NCBI RefSeq assembly: GCF_022458985.1
Contig: NC_061786.1
Location: 21,949,974 to 22,013,973, forward strand
Origin: Mugil cephalus
Lineage: Eukaryota > Chordata > Actinopteri > Mugiliformes > Mugilidae
Length of the DNA stretch: 64,000 bases
Direction of reading: 5' to 3'
In this document: positions 22,434 to 34,934 of the stretch, in pieces
Layout: every line of letters begins with the position of its first letter
How positions within the stretch are numbered: the first letter of the stretch is position 1
Notes under the pieces: model-generated
The model's input: the letters and a program-made list of their open reading frames with translations, nothing else
Database searches by the model: none
What the model was told of the DNA's origin: nothing
Program-made: the position numbers and the translations under genes

Positions 22434-23443
22434 ATGCAGGTGCCGAACAGACCGCTCGGAACTTACGGATACTCGGTGCGTAATTACGCACCAGGATCGC
22501 TGTACCCGCAGTACCAGGGGGGGCAGTGCCACACCACAACGAAGCCTCCCAGCGGAAAGTCCTTCACCATCGAGGCTTTGCTCGCGAAACCGGAGGACGC
22601 AGCCGGCGACCGGACGAGTCCGAGTCAGTGCGGAGTGAAATACCAACAGGGAGCATCTGTTCTGCCCCTCTCTGGACACGGCCTACCGATGGCACCGGCA
22701 CCGTACGTCTACTCTCCAAACATGTTGCACTCAGCGATCCACACGCAGCCTGGATACTCTGTGTACTGCTACCCGCCTTTCACCTACCAGTCAACGTGTC
22801 GAGGAGCATTTTACGCACAAGGTAAATTGAGGAACTTGATACAAATTTTTTAAAAAAGTGCTGCTAATAATCTACAAGCTTAAACTTCATATGGCAGCGT
22901 CATTAAACGTGTCACCTCTTCCTCTTCTTTGCAGCTTCAATGTCCAAAGTCAACGCGGGGCTGCACTCGTTCAAAACTAAAGGTGGGAAGTCGAAGAGGA
23001 TGCGCACCAGCTTCACCAGCGAGCAGCTGTCCCGGCTGGAGAAGGAGTTCGCACGGCAGCAGTACATGGTCGGATCAGAGAGGTTCCTCCTGGCCTCCGC
23101 TCTGCAACTGACAGAAGCTCAGGTAAGAAATGATTAGTGAGGAGGGGGGAAGAGTCACCACCGCGCACATTTAGACCTTTAAATATCTCCACATCACCTC
23201 TCCTCTAACGTGCGTCTTCTCCTCGTTTTGCAGGTCAAAGTCTGGTTTCAGAATCGACGCATCAAGTGGCGCAAACAGAGTCTGGAGCAGCAGCAGGCCA
23301 AGCTCGCTAAACTGGGCCTGGCCGCTCCGCCGAAAAGCCCCGGATCCCAGGGCCACGGGGACGAAGGCGACGAGGACGAGGAGGAGTTTTCGGACTCGGA
23401 CGTGGACATTGACGTTTCTGACGACTCCACTGATCAGTGCTGA
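22434..23443 (+). CDS. noto: Notochord homeobox transcription factor Noto (floating head/Not type)
   Basis: Nuclear DNA-binding factor needed for notochord fate. Three exons, 22434-22821, 22935-23122 and 23234-23443, join in frame to 261 codons plus stop, with GT-AG introns of only 113 and 111 bp. The ATG at 22434 follows a plausible 5' UTR. An eh1-like Groucho motif, [12 protein letters not shown], is at residues 41-52. The homeodomain spans about 149-208 ([13 protein letters not shown] to [15 protein letters not shown]) with Q at position 50. The C-terminus is strongly acidic ([20 protein letters not shown]). The second intron splits the homeodomain between Q44 and V45. No canonical AATAAA was found within 200 bp of the stop. 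A Not-family identity is well supported by homeodomain, eh1 motif and linkage to emx1; the exact paralogue cannot be proven here. Confidence 0.95.
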
Positions 23444-26400
23444 CCCGACAGCGCCGGACTTCTGGGAAAACAAAGCGAGACTTCTGTACATACTGCTGAG
23501 AAAGGAGGCCTCTGCCTCCAACTATTTAATAGGTTTATAGCTATATATTTAATTTTCTACACCTATTGCTCTTTGTGAGTTCACTTCATGTGTTAGCGTT
23601 TGTATATTTGAATGAAATATTCAGAAATATATTTTATGACAATAACTGCTCCCTGGTTCTGCTCCTTTCTTTGTGTTCAGCCACGTTAAAGATGAATCTG
23701 TATTAGAAATCTGCACTGATCTCTCAGATTTTACACCGACACACATCATTTTCTACACAAATTAGAAGAGTTTTTATCTCTGAGTGAGTGAGTTTCAGGT
23801 GAGGGCATGGTCTGAAACCCGGAGGCAGTTTTGGTTTCATTTCTCGGTCTCCGTCAAGCAAATTAGCTCAGTTGTTTGTGTTGAACTAAAGTAAAAGTAA
23901 GTTTTGACCTCATTAAGAGCAGCCCTGAACATTTAAAATCAAACTGCCCCTTAATTTATCATCATTAATATTAATTAAATTAATTAAAACTCTGCAGTCA
24001 TCCCTGATTCATTCTTCCAAAACCAAAAAATAAAAATAATAATCACTTCCTCTCCTTATAGTATCATACATAATGTGCCCTTCTGACCTTTGCTTATTGT
24101 TCCTGTTGTGGAGACGTTTCCTCCCAGGTCTGATCTAACATAAAGTCTAGGACAGACCTGGGCCCCCTCCCACCTCACCCCCCCCCCCCGATGTAAGCTA
24201 AGCAAATAAATAACCAGCTCAGGGATTAGCTGGGATATCTGTAACCTGGGGTCAATCTGTCTCAGGGCCACAGAGCCGGTCTCACTGTTTTAATCTGTTT
24301 AAACGGTCAATACGCCTGTTTCTCACTGCTCCTCAATGGACGGAGCTCCCACATGCCCACCCACTGCCAGCAGGTGCCCCCCCACCCCCTCCCTGTTCCC
24401 CACCACTCTGCTATTCATAGCCGACGTCTTTCCTTCCAGGCGGAAAGGGACTCACGCTGCCTGGCAGACATGAGGGATGAGAGGAGAGAGGATTGGGATG
24501 GATGAGTCCATCAGGCAGCGAACTGGAGAAACTGGAGTCTGGTGGAGACACTTAAAACAAAGAGGGACGAGGGGAACGCGTCTCCTCCACTGCTTTCATC
24601 CTAAAAACCTTTAAACTATCAACGTGTGTTTGTTCGTTTAGTTTTAATTTATCATTTTAGCTTCAATCAGTAGATTCTACTGAGAAACCAGATCAAATAT
24701 AAGAGTTATATGAGCTACAGTAGATGGTACATCAGGCTGCATTCACTGGTGGACACAGTTTTATTTCCTTAACAGGAGAGAAACTCATGTTCACATGCAA
24801 AAAGTGACTATAGTACGTACTTAACATCTGAACATGACTAAAGAAAATTCATTAAAAAGAAACAATATCCGAATAATGGTCTAGAAAGTTGAAAAGAAGC
24901 TCAACCAAAATGTTCTCATTTGTTTTCAAGGTAAGATACGATGAAAGAAATCCCAGATATGATACAATGAAACAAATAAGATCAATAAGTCTGCAGACTT
25001 TAGATATCTGCTCAATGAAATGTGAGAAAGAAAGAAGCAACAAAAATATTCAAATAACTCATGTAGGACGAACAGAAAACAGGAACTCGTTGTGTTTTAG
25101 AAGATTTTAAACCAGAATGTTTCTAATTTAGCACTTTTTATAATCACTGAGCAGCTCCACACTAGTTATATCTCTGTTGGTCTCTCGGTTTCATCTTTAT
25201 TTTCTGTGCACGATGCATTTTTTTGATGCAGACGATAAGACGGTTCGTGTCTGTTTCCCTTTTCATTGTTCAATCGTTTTACTGCAGCGAAACCCTCAGA
25301 AACCTGAAAGCAGCTGGTGACAGTATCAAAGAGAGAAGTTTAATCAACAGTAACAGAGCTGATCTCTTCCTCGGCCTCTGGTCCGCCACCCCCTGCCTAC
25401 TCTCTCCTGGCCCCCTCCCTTATCTGCCCCCCCCCCTCGCTCCGCTCAAGGAGCAGAATTTGTGTAAAAACCCCAGAGAGCCGTTTCTGATGTGATCAGC
25501 CGAGAATCAGAGCTTTCCCTCCTCTCCTCTCTCCACAGCCCAACGTAATCCCATTGAGGGGCAGAAAGAAGCAGCCAGAGGCCTGGGAAAACCTGGAGGG
25601 GGGACGGGGAGGGGGGAGGAAGGCGGGGGGTCGGCGGCCTCGTCGTCTCAATTAGCACAGGGCACCTTAGCGGCTGGAAGCAGGCCAGCGCTGGCTGTGA
25701 CGCCCCAGACTCTCCACAGGTTTCTGGGCTGGAGCTCCGCACCAAACACAACTGTTACGTCTTCATTCATAAGGTTTTTTTTTTTTTTTTTTTTAGCTCA
25801 TTACACAATTTGTCTCGGTGCAGAAACACAAGGTGTTTGTGTTAATCCACACATTTTAGGTAACAGTGTTGTTTCTGTGCTTCTTCTTAGCTTGTGTTTG
25901 ATTCTCTAGACTGTTTGATTTCCAGCTTTTATCTTTATTAAAGTAATGAAAGTTGGACTCAGGATAGAAATTCTAAACTCGATCACACTGGGAATTTGTA
26001 ATCAAGATGTTTCTTTGCATTTTTTTCCCTGTAAATTAATAAAAAATGAAACAATATTCATACGATGCGACTCCTGGTAAAACAGAAGCAAAACAGACCC
26101 AACAAAGACGAGATAAACCTGACAAAACCAGCTGAACTGCAACTACAACAACAGGATTTAGGTGGATTTACGCAGACAGCTGCTTGTTTGCACGACCAGT
26201 GGTTCCAGCCAGAAAACTCCTCATGTCAAAGTCAGATAGTCATGAAACTGATCCACTGACGAGAATTCAAGTTGCAGCAAAACACACAAAACCTCAGATT
26301 CAGCGCAAACATGGCAAAGTTCTGCCAACAACCTGAACATCTTCATCTTTTATAACTCCTCTCGTCACTAATCTCACAGGCTGTAAAACCAGAACAAACA

Positions 26401-26592
26401 GGCTGAACTAATGTTTCCACTTCTGTTTATTTAATGTCACAAAATAAGAACCACAGGTCGAAATAGAAATCAGGAAGAATGTGTTGTTACGTAAACTATT
26501 TATGAAAACTGTTTTATCTCTTTACTAATGCGCACGTTGTTTCACTCACTGTTCCTCTTATTTTGTAATTTAAACAGAATCTGTTTTAGCCA

Positions 26593-26625
26593 AGTGTACC
26601 TAATAAACTGGCCAGTAAGTGTACA
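26593..26625. mobile_element. DNA-transposon terminal fragment
   Basis: AGTGTACCTAATAAACTGGC followed by CAGTAAGTGTAC is the terminal sequence of a widespread fish DNA repeat. No internal sequence is recognised beside it. Confidence 0.4.
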
Positions 26626-26802
26626 TTAACCTGTTTTGATAGTCAAATATAGCTCTGTGCTCTGTGATTTGGTCCTATGAGTCTGAGCCAGACTGTCATG
26701 CAGCTCTGAGAAGGTGTGAAAGTTCTCATGGAGACTAATAACCTCCAGCTCCAGCAGAGAGAGTGCACTTCATTTGACCAACGTGCGTTTTAGGGCAAGC
26801 GA

Positions 26803-26844
<42 letters not shown>

Positions 26845-27299
26845 TGCATTTTATTTGTAGAGGTGAGGGCCCCTCTACTCCATCTAATAGTCATTAGCTT
26901 TCATTACAAGCGTTTGAAGTCGAGGCCGCTCTTTGTCTCGCTGTGAAAGGAGACGCACAATGACTTCTGACACGGGCTCCGAGCTCAGAACAAGAGGCCT
27001 GGTGCTCGGACAACAGACACGTATTCTTTCTCAGGAAATAGCAGTTCCTGTTTAACGATTCCTTATATGCAACCAGAAAAAAAGAAAAAAAAAACGCGTT
27101 AAACGCATGAAACTGGATCTAATTTATCCAAAGTTTTACGCATTTTACGCACATTTACGCACACGATCCGACGCGACGAGATTTAAAAAATAATATCGGG
27201 AAAAAAACTAATTTCTCATTTTTTTTTTTAATTATGTTTTTTAAATAGTTGATGCGTTTTGAATGTTAAAAGAGGGATGTTTGCTTATGCTGAGGAGGG

Positions 27300-27600
27300 G
27301 AGCCGGTGGAGGAGCGGGGCCCGTACAGGTGGCTAAACGACCCCACTTCTCACGCAGGTGGCACAAACGCAGCGACGTGCTACTTTTGCCATCTCGTTAT
27401 AGTGGGGTGAAATTTTCCAACTATTTAAGTGGAACAGATTAGCTGAACACACAACGCTAATGCGAAACAAAATGGCCAATTAGTTTATTAATGAACGCGG
27501 GAGGTGAGAGTGGCGGGGACCCTGCGGTCCAGCTGGCCTCTGCGCATTAATCTCATGTCTTTAATCAACAACGACGGGAAAGATGAGACACAATTAGACC
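27300..27600. promoter_or_regulatory. Candidate emx1/noto enhancer
   Basis: A non-repetitive block with clustered homeodomain words (GGCCAATTAGTTTATTAATG, GCGCATTAATCTCATG, TCTTTAATCAAC) plus GGTGGCTAAACGACCCC and ACAGGTGG E-box-like words. It lies 3.7-4.0 kb upstream of the emx1 ATG. Inferred from motif density. Confidence 0.35.
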
Positions 27601-27898
27601 CACAAGCCGATAAATAAACTAATGAAGCTGGATTTAAGACGGAGTGACAGTCTAATGGTGTCATCTTTATTTATATGTGGATAATCCTAAAGGTCAAATA
27701 GAAATAATAACAGGAAAGTCTGTAGAGTCGGATGAATGAAACTAATTATGTTGATGGATCATCCCATACAAAAAAAAAAAAAAAAACTTCCTCCATATTA
27801 CACTGGTTGTGTACTAACAACTATTCCTTATTGTCCCTGATGGACCACGAAACTTCATCATTTTCCTTCAATTTTTGCAGGAAACTTCTTCATTTCAA

Positions 27899-27912
27899 CC
27901 ACTGGGTGGCAG
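27899..27912 (+). promoter_or_regulatory. CTCF-like motif between noto and emx1
   Basis: CCACTGGGTGGCAG on the plus strand fits the CTCF core. It is 600 bp from the next same-strand site. Confidence 0.45.
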
Positions 27913-28494
27913 CATTGGCCCAAAAGACGAGGTTTTCCAGTGAGGGAGCAGGTTTATTTCTGCAAACCATTGAGTGGTTTTACTCTTAAGAGTGAAATAG
28001 AATATTAAACTGGAATACCAGATTATTAGAGAAAAAAAAAGATTAAACACATAAAGCTAGAGGCCTGCACAATGTCTGTAAATTCTGAACTATGGTTAAA
28101 CGATAATAAAATGCTATAAATTCTATTAATTACAGTTATTTCTTTTCATCAAAGACACTGTGAAAATAAAATTAGACCATTTTCTAAATAATCCTCAAAA
28201 ATAAACTGTTTGAAAGAAATGAAATAGTAGGAAACCATTCACAGAACCAACTTGTTTTGCTCGATCAGGCCTCTGGAGTGAGTTTGTATTTCATAAAGGT
28301 CACTCAGTAGATACTTATATACTAACAGATAAGTGTTTACGTCAGTATAATATACATACTAATAATAGTTTTTCTAATATAAATGAACAGGGTTTTAGTA
28401 ATAAAACTATTGTATGATCCTCGTGTTTTTATTAGTATTAAAATAAACAAGAAACGTCACTTAACACTACAGCAACTGTTGTTGAGCGATCTGT

Positions 28495-28508
28495 CCACTA
28501 GAGGGCAG
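28495..28508 (+). promoter_or_regulatory. Strong CTCF-like motif between noto and emx1
   Basis: CCACTAGAGGGCAG is essentially a textbook CTCF core, plus-strand orientation, 2.8 kb upstream of emx1. With 27899-27912 it forms a same-orientation pair that could separate the two homeobox genes' regulatory inputs. Confidence 0.55.
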
Positions 28509-29859
28509 TACTTGTATTAATTGTGCCGTATGTTGGTCTCCATTTTGGTTCAGTTTCCTAAGATTCCTAAACAAACAAGGGCAACATCTGAAACTCACCG
28601 AGGAGAATTCATTAATATGATTATTACTATTATTATTATTGTCATTATTATTTTATTTATTTTTATTTTCGTTGTATTTTTAACAAATGAACTCAACACT
28701 CATTCAAAGGCAAAAATCTTTTATGCAAATAAATGTCTCACTTTTTAAAAAAAAAATTTGGTCAAAGTTCTAATTTCCTTTTCGATAACATCCAAAAATG
28801 TACACGTTCATCATGTATTAAACCATAAATCTAGGCACGTTCATGTGTTTGCAGTCTGACATTAATTGTAAATAGTTTTGCGTAAAAACAGATAGATGTT
28901 TTTTTTTGGTCATATTTTTCTTCTTGGTTCGTGCGTAATTTAGGTTTGATTGTTCCACGTTTATTTGAGAACAATACTTCAATGTGGAACATCTAAAATA
29001 AACTACGTCTGTGAAAAACGCTGCAACTCTTATGGAATTATTATGAGGCGCAGTGTGAACACACGGTATGAATGAGGAATGTAAAATACTTTACAGTTAT
29101 TTTAAAGCGTCCCTTAATTATCTCAGCAGGAATAAACTTCAAGAACTACTATATAAAGCTGCAGCACATTTCCACTGAAGACCCAACCCCACCCTGGTTC
29201 GTGGGAGATCACTCTGGTCAAACTCTGAGTAACTCTCCTCCCGAGCCTCGGGGGAAATCAAACATGAGGTATGGAACAAGGGCGAGGGCGCTTTTGCTTT
29301 GTTTTTGTCGAAGCAGAGCGATTTGATCATCTATTAACCAGCAGCGATCAGGGTCAGCGCGTAAAGGCCCACAGGGGTTCATTATTAAACTCAACAGCAT
29401 TTCAACCCGCTCGGTCAGGCTTCAAGTTAATTCCGGCCGCTGCTTCACGCTGAAGCAAAGTGACGGTTTAAATATCAAATCCAAGAAGAAAAGGTTTGGA
29501 CGAGTCCTGCAACTCGCTTCCACGCGGAGGCGGTTCATCCTGATCAATGTCGTTCACGCGTTTTCTCAAAATCCACCCGATATCACCACGGCTCCCATCT
29601 CAGCCTCTGATCTCACTGATAATGTCACATATACACATGTAGCTTATGATGCAAATGGAATTTCAGCTCTATTTGTTTCCTTCCATGTAACAGTTCTATC
29701 AGCCAGTCAATGTTTGATACGATCTGTTTAGTTATTATGAGTCACTGAGGGAGTGATACTTGCAGAGGAACAGCCTGAAGGAATTCAAGAATCGGAACCA
29801 TCCAGGAAATAAATGTAGAAATGCACCTGTCCGCACAATCCCCACAAAACCCACTGTTA

Positions 29860-30130
29860 ATTAAACCGTGGAGGAAACATCTGAAGCTTTTTGGGACACG
29901 GAGTCATTCACAGAACTCACTAGGAGCCTTTAGCTCTAAATGCCTAATCAACAACTTGTTTTAGCTCATAATTTCCATCGGTAATGATTTTCTAATGCAA
30001 CCTCTACGCAAACGAGCGCATTAAGAGGATAATTATTAACTTGGTTATGGCGCACAAAGGAAGCGCAGCGCCGAGGGAGCAACTCCAATGACAAACAAGC
30101 TGCCTCTTAACTGCTGCTTTCTCCTGCAGC
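29860..30130. promoter_or_regulatory. Candidate emx1 upstream enhancer
   Basis: Clustered ATTA/TAAT words (TGCCTAATCAACAAC, CGGTAATGATTTTCTAATGC, GGATAATTATTAACTTGG) are embedded in non-repetitive DNA that shifts to GCGCACAAAGGAAGCGCAGC. About 1.2 kb upstream of emx1. Inference only. Confidence 0.35.
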
Positions 30131-30972
30131 ACCGCACGTTACCGGGCTGCTTCTTAAAAACCTGTATGAACTGATTCTCTCATTTCTTACCGAGAGGATA
30201 AAAGCTTTCAGCATTTGCAGCAAAAGAAAAAAAAATAAGAATTATATTTGTGCAAGAGAGTAAAAGTTGCTCTAGTGCGTAAATTTCGTGTGTAAATTAC
30301 AAATACTGCTCTCAATGATTAGCCACGTTAAACCAGGACGTAACAACAACAATTCTAATTCAAATATGCTGCATTGTTCCAAAAGAAAAATATATTTAAT
30401 GCATTAAACTAATCCAGAAAAAGGCAAATTAACGTTTTAAAAACACTAAAATAGATTCAGAAGAAGCAATTAAATTCTAAACTGGACCCATATAAACGCA
30501 GGTTAGGGATCCGTGAAATATAGGCTGAAGTAATAAAGAACCACTGAGGCGCGAGGAAAAGGAAATGACCTTTACGCACAACTTTAACCTGCCGCTTCCA
30601 CATCAGCATCAAGTAGAAATGATTTATGCTGAACAATGAGTGTGAAAGAGCTCCAAAAGTTATTTAAAAAAGCCAAAAGGAAGCCTCTTCAGGGTGATAA
30701 ATAAAGAAATATACTGTTTTCATGAGTCTCCTTCTTTAATTTGGCTTTTTTAACACTGACACAAACGGAGACTTGGTGAATGTGCACTGAAACGCGTGGA
30801 AGGTTCTCACCCCCGCCGGCAGACTGTTTTCCTTAAAGAAAAAACGAGATATTAAGGCTGAACGCGACTCACAATGACCCATTAATTGGAGCACACATGT
30901 TTTCTCAGCGTGCCTCTGTAACTAAGCTGCCCGGTCTTGTGTGATCTACGAAGCAGGTACTTGAGGACACCT

Positions 30973-30995
30973 ATTGGCAGGTGATTTGGTCCAAT
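30973..30995. promoter_or_regulatory. Opposed CCAAT boxes upstream of emx1
   Basis: An inverted CCAAT (ATTGG, 30973-30977) and a forward CCAAT (30991-30995, CCAATCAG) lie about 285-300 bp before the emx1 ATG. No TATA box is seen nearby. Confidence 0.45.
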
Positions 30996-31276
30996 CAGCT
31001 CTCTCCCTGCGCGGCTCCGCGCCACATGGAAGCTTTGAGGCGCCTTGCTTGATGCGCACTTGTGCACAGAAACCCTCTGAGTGCGCACATGCTCCATGCG
31101 TCAGGGCAATTTGCAGCACTGTTGAGTTTTGTAGCAGCATCTTCATCGGGAAAGCTTACAGCAAACACTTCTTTGGTCACCATGCGCCTCTGAGAGGGTT
31201 TTTCCCCCCGCAGAAAGAGGAAGTAAAGAAGACTGTCCACTTTCTCTTTGGTGTTGGTTCCCGTGTCCATGAAAAT

Positions 31277-34200
31277 ATGATGTTTTCGTCTGCAGGCAAG
31301 CGCTGCTTCACGATAGAGTCTCTGGTCGCCAAGGAGAACCCTCTGACAGCCGAGGAGCCCATTCGCCCCACGGCTTTAAGTTACTCCAACCCGACGACAG
31401 ATGCCTTAATGAACAGTTACCAGCCTCAGCCGGCCAGGTCTCTGTATCAGAGCCCAGACCTGGTGTTTCCGGAGACGGTAAACCACCCTTCTCTCACCGT
31501 GGCTCCTCACCAGCTCGGAGGCTCCCACCTACAGCATCCGCACTTCTTCGGGACGCAACACCGAGACCCGCTCAACTTCTACCCGTGGGTCTTACGGAAC
31601 AGGTTTTTCGGACACAGATTTCAAGGTACGTGCAGCTCCGATGTAGAGCAATTAAACGATTATGCTTATGTGCAACTTTCGCCCTTTTGAGGTCTACAAT
31701 TATGCGCGACTAACCGCTCAAAGATCAGACTATTCTGCGCGTAAAACAGTGAATACAACACGTGCTGAAGCGCTCCAGCTCGTGCTTTTGGCAGGTTTAC
31801 GCACAAGATTTGTCTGACAATGTTGAAAATGTGCAATAAATTGAGCCACAGAACATAAAGTACAAGACCACTGACAGCTTCCTGCAGCAGCCTCTCGTAT
31901 TTCCACTCTCACTCGCCCTGCAGCGACTCTCTGAGAGACCGCAGCAGGAGAAGATAAGCACCGACGATGATTTCCTTTCACTGCACAGTAGAACTCATGT
32001 AGCCTCAGGTTATGTTCTTTTACAATTAATTAAAAAAAATCTTGCCGGGCTATAGAGGGACAGCAGATACAAATCCATGTGGAAGAAAAAGGATAAAATC
32101 CACACACACAACAGCAGCAGATGATTTAACCTGCAGAGTTATTTACCTGAAAAATCTCGGCCTCCACTGCAGCACTTTACATGCACCTTATGGGGCATTT
32201 TATGTTTTATTAGAATATGATTTTAATTGATTATTGCAACTGTAAACGTCCAGACAAGAAATAAAATGCATAAATACATAAACGCAGGATAATCTACCAC
32301 TAAATTAAATGCACGGATCTTTATTAGGCTAAAAATAAATAAATATTTTACAGAAACGTCACGTTTATTTAGTTTTGCAAGGAAACGCAAAAGGATCAGA
32401 TTAATTAGAATTAAAACATATAAATATGTGAAATAAAAAAAAAATAATAAATAAAAAATCACAGCATGGTAAACCAGCCAGGAATATTTGAAACTCTTAA
32501 TTTCCATAAAATAAATTATTATGTTTTTATCGTATCCTGTGGTAAAAAGATTAGATTTCGTATTGCTGAGTTAAATCACTGGAAATGTTTCAAACATTTT
32601 CTCATATTCTCCAAATACAATAAATTAAATGAGCACTCATTCAACAACTATATTATATAAAATGAAAAATAATTGTTACATTAATTTAACCGTATTTATC
32701 GATTTTGTGCAAAAGACAAAAACCGAGATTTGCGCAAAACTAGTTTGACTGATATATTTAGTAAAAACGTATTTAAAGGAATTTAAAACTCATTTGTGAC
32801 ATTATATCAGTTATTAGACGCGTTTCTAATCAGGTTTTCAGACACTGTTGTTTATTATCCACGCAGCCATGGTCGGATAGAGAAATATTAACATGCATTC
32901 ACATAAATAAAAAATATTACTGTCATTCTATTATGTATTAAACTAATGATTAAAGTACCGTTTCGCAGCCACATCTGACCGCCCTTGTCGTGTCTCTGCT
33001 CTCAGGTAACGATGTGTCCCAGGACAGCCTGCTCCTCCACGGTCCCTTCGCCAGGAAGCCGAAGCGCATCCGGACGGCCTTCTCCCCGTCCCAGCTCCTG
33101 CGCCTGGAAAGAGCCTTCGAGAAGAACCACTACGTGGTCGGAGCCGAGAGGAAGCAGCTGGCCAACAGCTTGAGTTTATCTGAAACACAGGCGAGTCAAG
33201 AGAAACACAAATACAGCAAAATAAAAAATTATTGTAGGGCATGATTCATTCCCAAATAAAATAAATAAATAAAAAAATATTCCCAGCATTTCAAAACCTG
33301 GATGTAAAATAATCTTTATTATCTGAATTTATTTAGTGTCAGAGTGCGACTCAAATACAATATTTCCAAATTAACTGAATTCATATTAAATTGAACGTAT
33401 CTTCAAAAAAAAAAATATATATATTTGTGAGAATTCCATATTTGCACCCGTCTCTTTAAAGGTGTTTAATTTATGCGTCCTCCACAATGAAGGAGAGTAA
33501 ATATTATTGATGCTTAAGTTTAATGAGTCCACACTATCTGGGTGTCAATGAGGCCTAATAGGAAGCAGAAAGAGAAACGTCCTGAGTCAGTGATACGGAT
33601 AAAAGCTGCCTGCAGGTTCTGAGCGGGTCAATAAAGGAGGCTCGCAAATTCTAAAGACAGTGAAGTGAATAATAATTAACTCGCGTGCAGTTTATTTAAT
33701 CAGAGATAATAAAAGAAACGTTCTGGGGTTCCTGAGAAAAACGGTTTTAACAAAGCAGAACTAGCCTGAAGCTCGAAAAAGGCAGAATATAAGAACGAAG
33801 CTAATATTAGTGTGAGTGTAAAGCGTCGCTATTTTAAAAATGCATCCTGGCCACATAATCAGCCGAGCTCGTATTCCAGGGTCAAAGCTGCAGGAGTCAG
33901 GCAGGAAGAAGCCGTTCAGTCTCTTAAGCGTCATGGATGCAAAGTTTTTGTTTGCATGTAAATAAATAAACTCTAATTATAGACTGAAGCTAGTTTAATT
34001 CTCAAAAAGGATTATTTTCAACTGAGTTCGGTTTATAAATGTCAGAAATACAGGTGCACAAACAGTCTGCACGAAATAATAATAGTTCAAGACGATAATT
34101 TAAAAATATACGTTTTCATTTAAATGTTTTTACAGTTGCATTAATAAAAATTAATGTGGTTATTTGACTAATTCTATCAGCCGCATTCTTATGTATGAAT

Positions 34201-34520
34201 ATAAATACAGATTTCATTTAATTATATGCGTAACGGTGCCAGTGCAAAGACATTATCTACCTTCATAAATCTGACTAGCTGTTTTTTTTTTTTTTTTCAT
34301 GCTGTCCGTTTCTACCGGGGGGGTCACACTCTGGACGCTTCCCTCTCTCCAGGTGAAGGTGTGGTTCCAGAACAGGAGGACCAAGTACAAGCGGCAGAAG
34401 CTGGAGGAGGAGGGACCAGAGAGCCAGCAGAAGAAGAAGGGAAACCACCACATCAACAGATGGCGCATCGCCACCAAGCAGTCCAGCTCCGAGGACATAG
34501 ACGTGACCTCAGAGGACTAA
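31277..34520 (+). CDS. emx1: Empty-spiracles homeobox transcription factor Emx1
   Basis: Nuclear factor patterning dorsal forebrain and other tissues. Exons 31277-31625, 33006-33190 and 34353-34520 give 233 codons plus stop. An eh1-like [10 protein letters not shown] is at residues 10-19. [16 protein letters not shown] closes exon 1 (101-116). The homeodomain is about 135-194 ([20 protein letters not shown] to [20 protein letters not shown]). The tail [20 protein letters not shown] is typical of Emx. NHPSLTV and [20 protein letters not shown] favour Emx1 over Emx2. Two adjacent ATGs (31277 and 31280) both fit. The frame stays open upstream, but that sequence does not resemble Emx. The second intron starts with GC instead of GT (donor at 33191), again between homeodomain Q44 and V45. 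Confidence 0.96.
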
Positions 34521-34925
34521 AACCCTGCGCTCCCCGTCCCCCAGTCCACCCCCACCCACCCCCCAAACTCCCCGCGTCCCCTTCTGACGCACCAGAGGAC
34601 CAACACTATTTATTATGTAATATTATTAAGTGTAATTAGACACATTAGAGGAGGACTCCAGGACTAAACATGTGACCACGTCTCTTCATCAAGGTGCTAA
34701 ATTTACTCAGAGACACTGAAAAAAAATAAATAAATGAAACATATTTAATGGCATCGATCCTGAATGTCTGAGGACGAGGACAGACATCATCAGTTCATGA
34801 TCTTTAGTGACGCCAAAGATGAAGAGAAATCACGTCAGCCTCCGTCATAGTGTTTGTTTTTTTTTAATTTGTACATAAACCAGTGCTAAACTTTTTTTTT
34901 TTTTTGAAAAGAGGCTATTTGTTTC

Positions 34926-34931
34926 ATTAAA
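34926..34931 (+). terminator. Likely emx1 polyadenylation signal (ATTAAA)
   Basis: ATTAAA about 405 bp after the emx1 stop, followed by a T-rich region (CTGTTTTTCTTTTGTTTTTTT). AATAAATAAAT words near 34725 are an earlier alternative. Confidence 0.5.
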
Positions 34932-34934
34932 GCT

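Larger units (their letters stand above)
23650..30960. other. noto-emx1 intergenic region
   Basis: No coding gene found over 7.3 kb. It contains two forward CTCF-like motifs (27.90 and 28.50 kb), a transposon-end fragment (26593-26625), a 32-bp A-run (about 26806-26837), a T-run near 25775, and two regulatory-looking blocks (27.3-27.6 and 29.86-30.13 kb). G+C-rich stretches at 24.35-24.60 and 25.37-25.73 kb carry no trusted frame. Confidence 0.6.

Noticed and set aside
30974..31276. In-frame open sequence extending emx1 upstream by about 100 codons
   Set aside because: It has an ATG at 31052 but the encoded stretch (Cys/His/Pro-rich) resembles no Emx N-terminus, and the ATG pair at 31277/31280 aligns with the family start. 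It is most likely 5' UTR.
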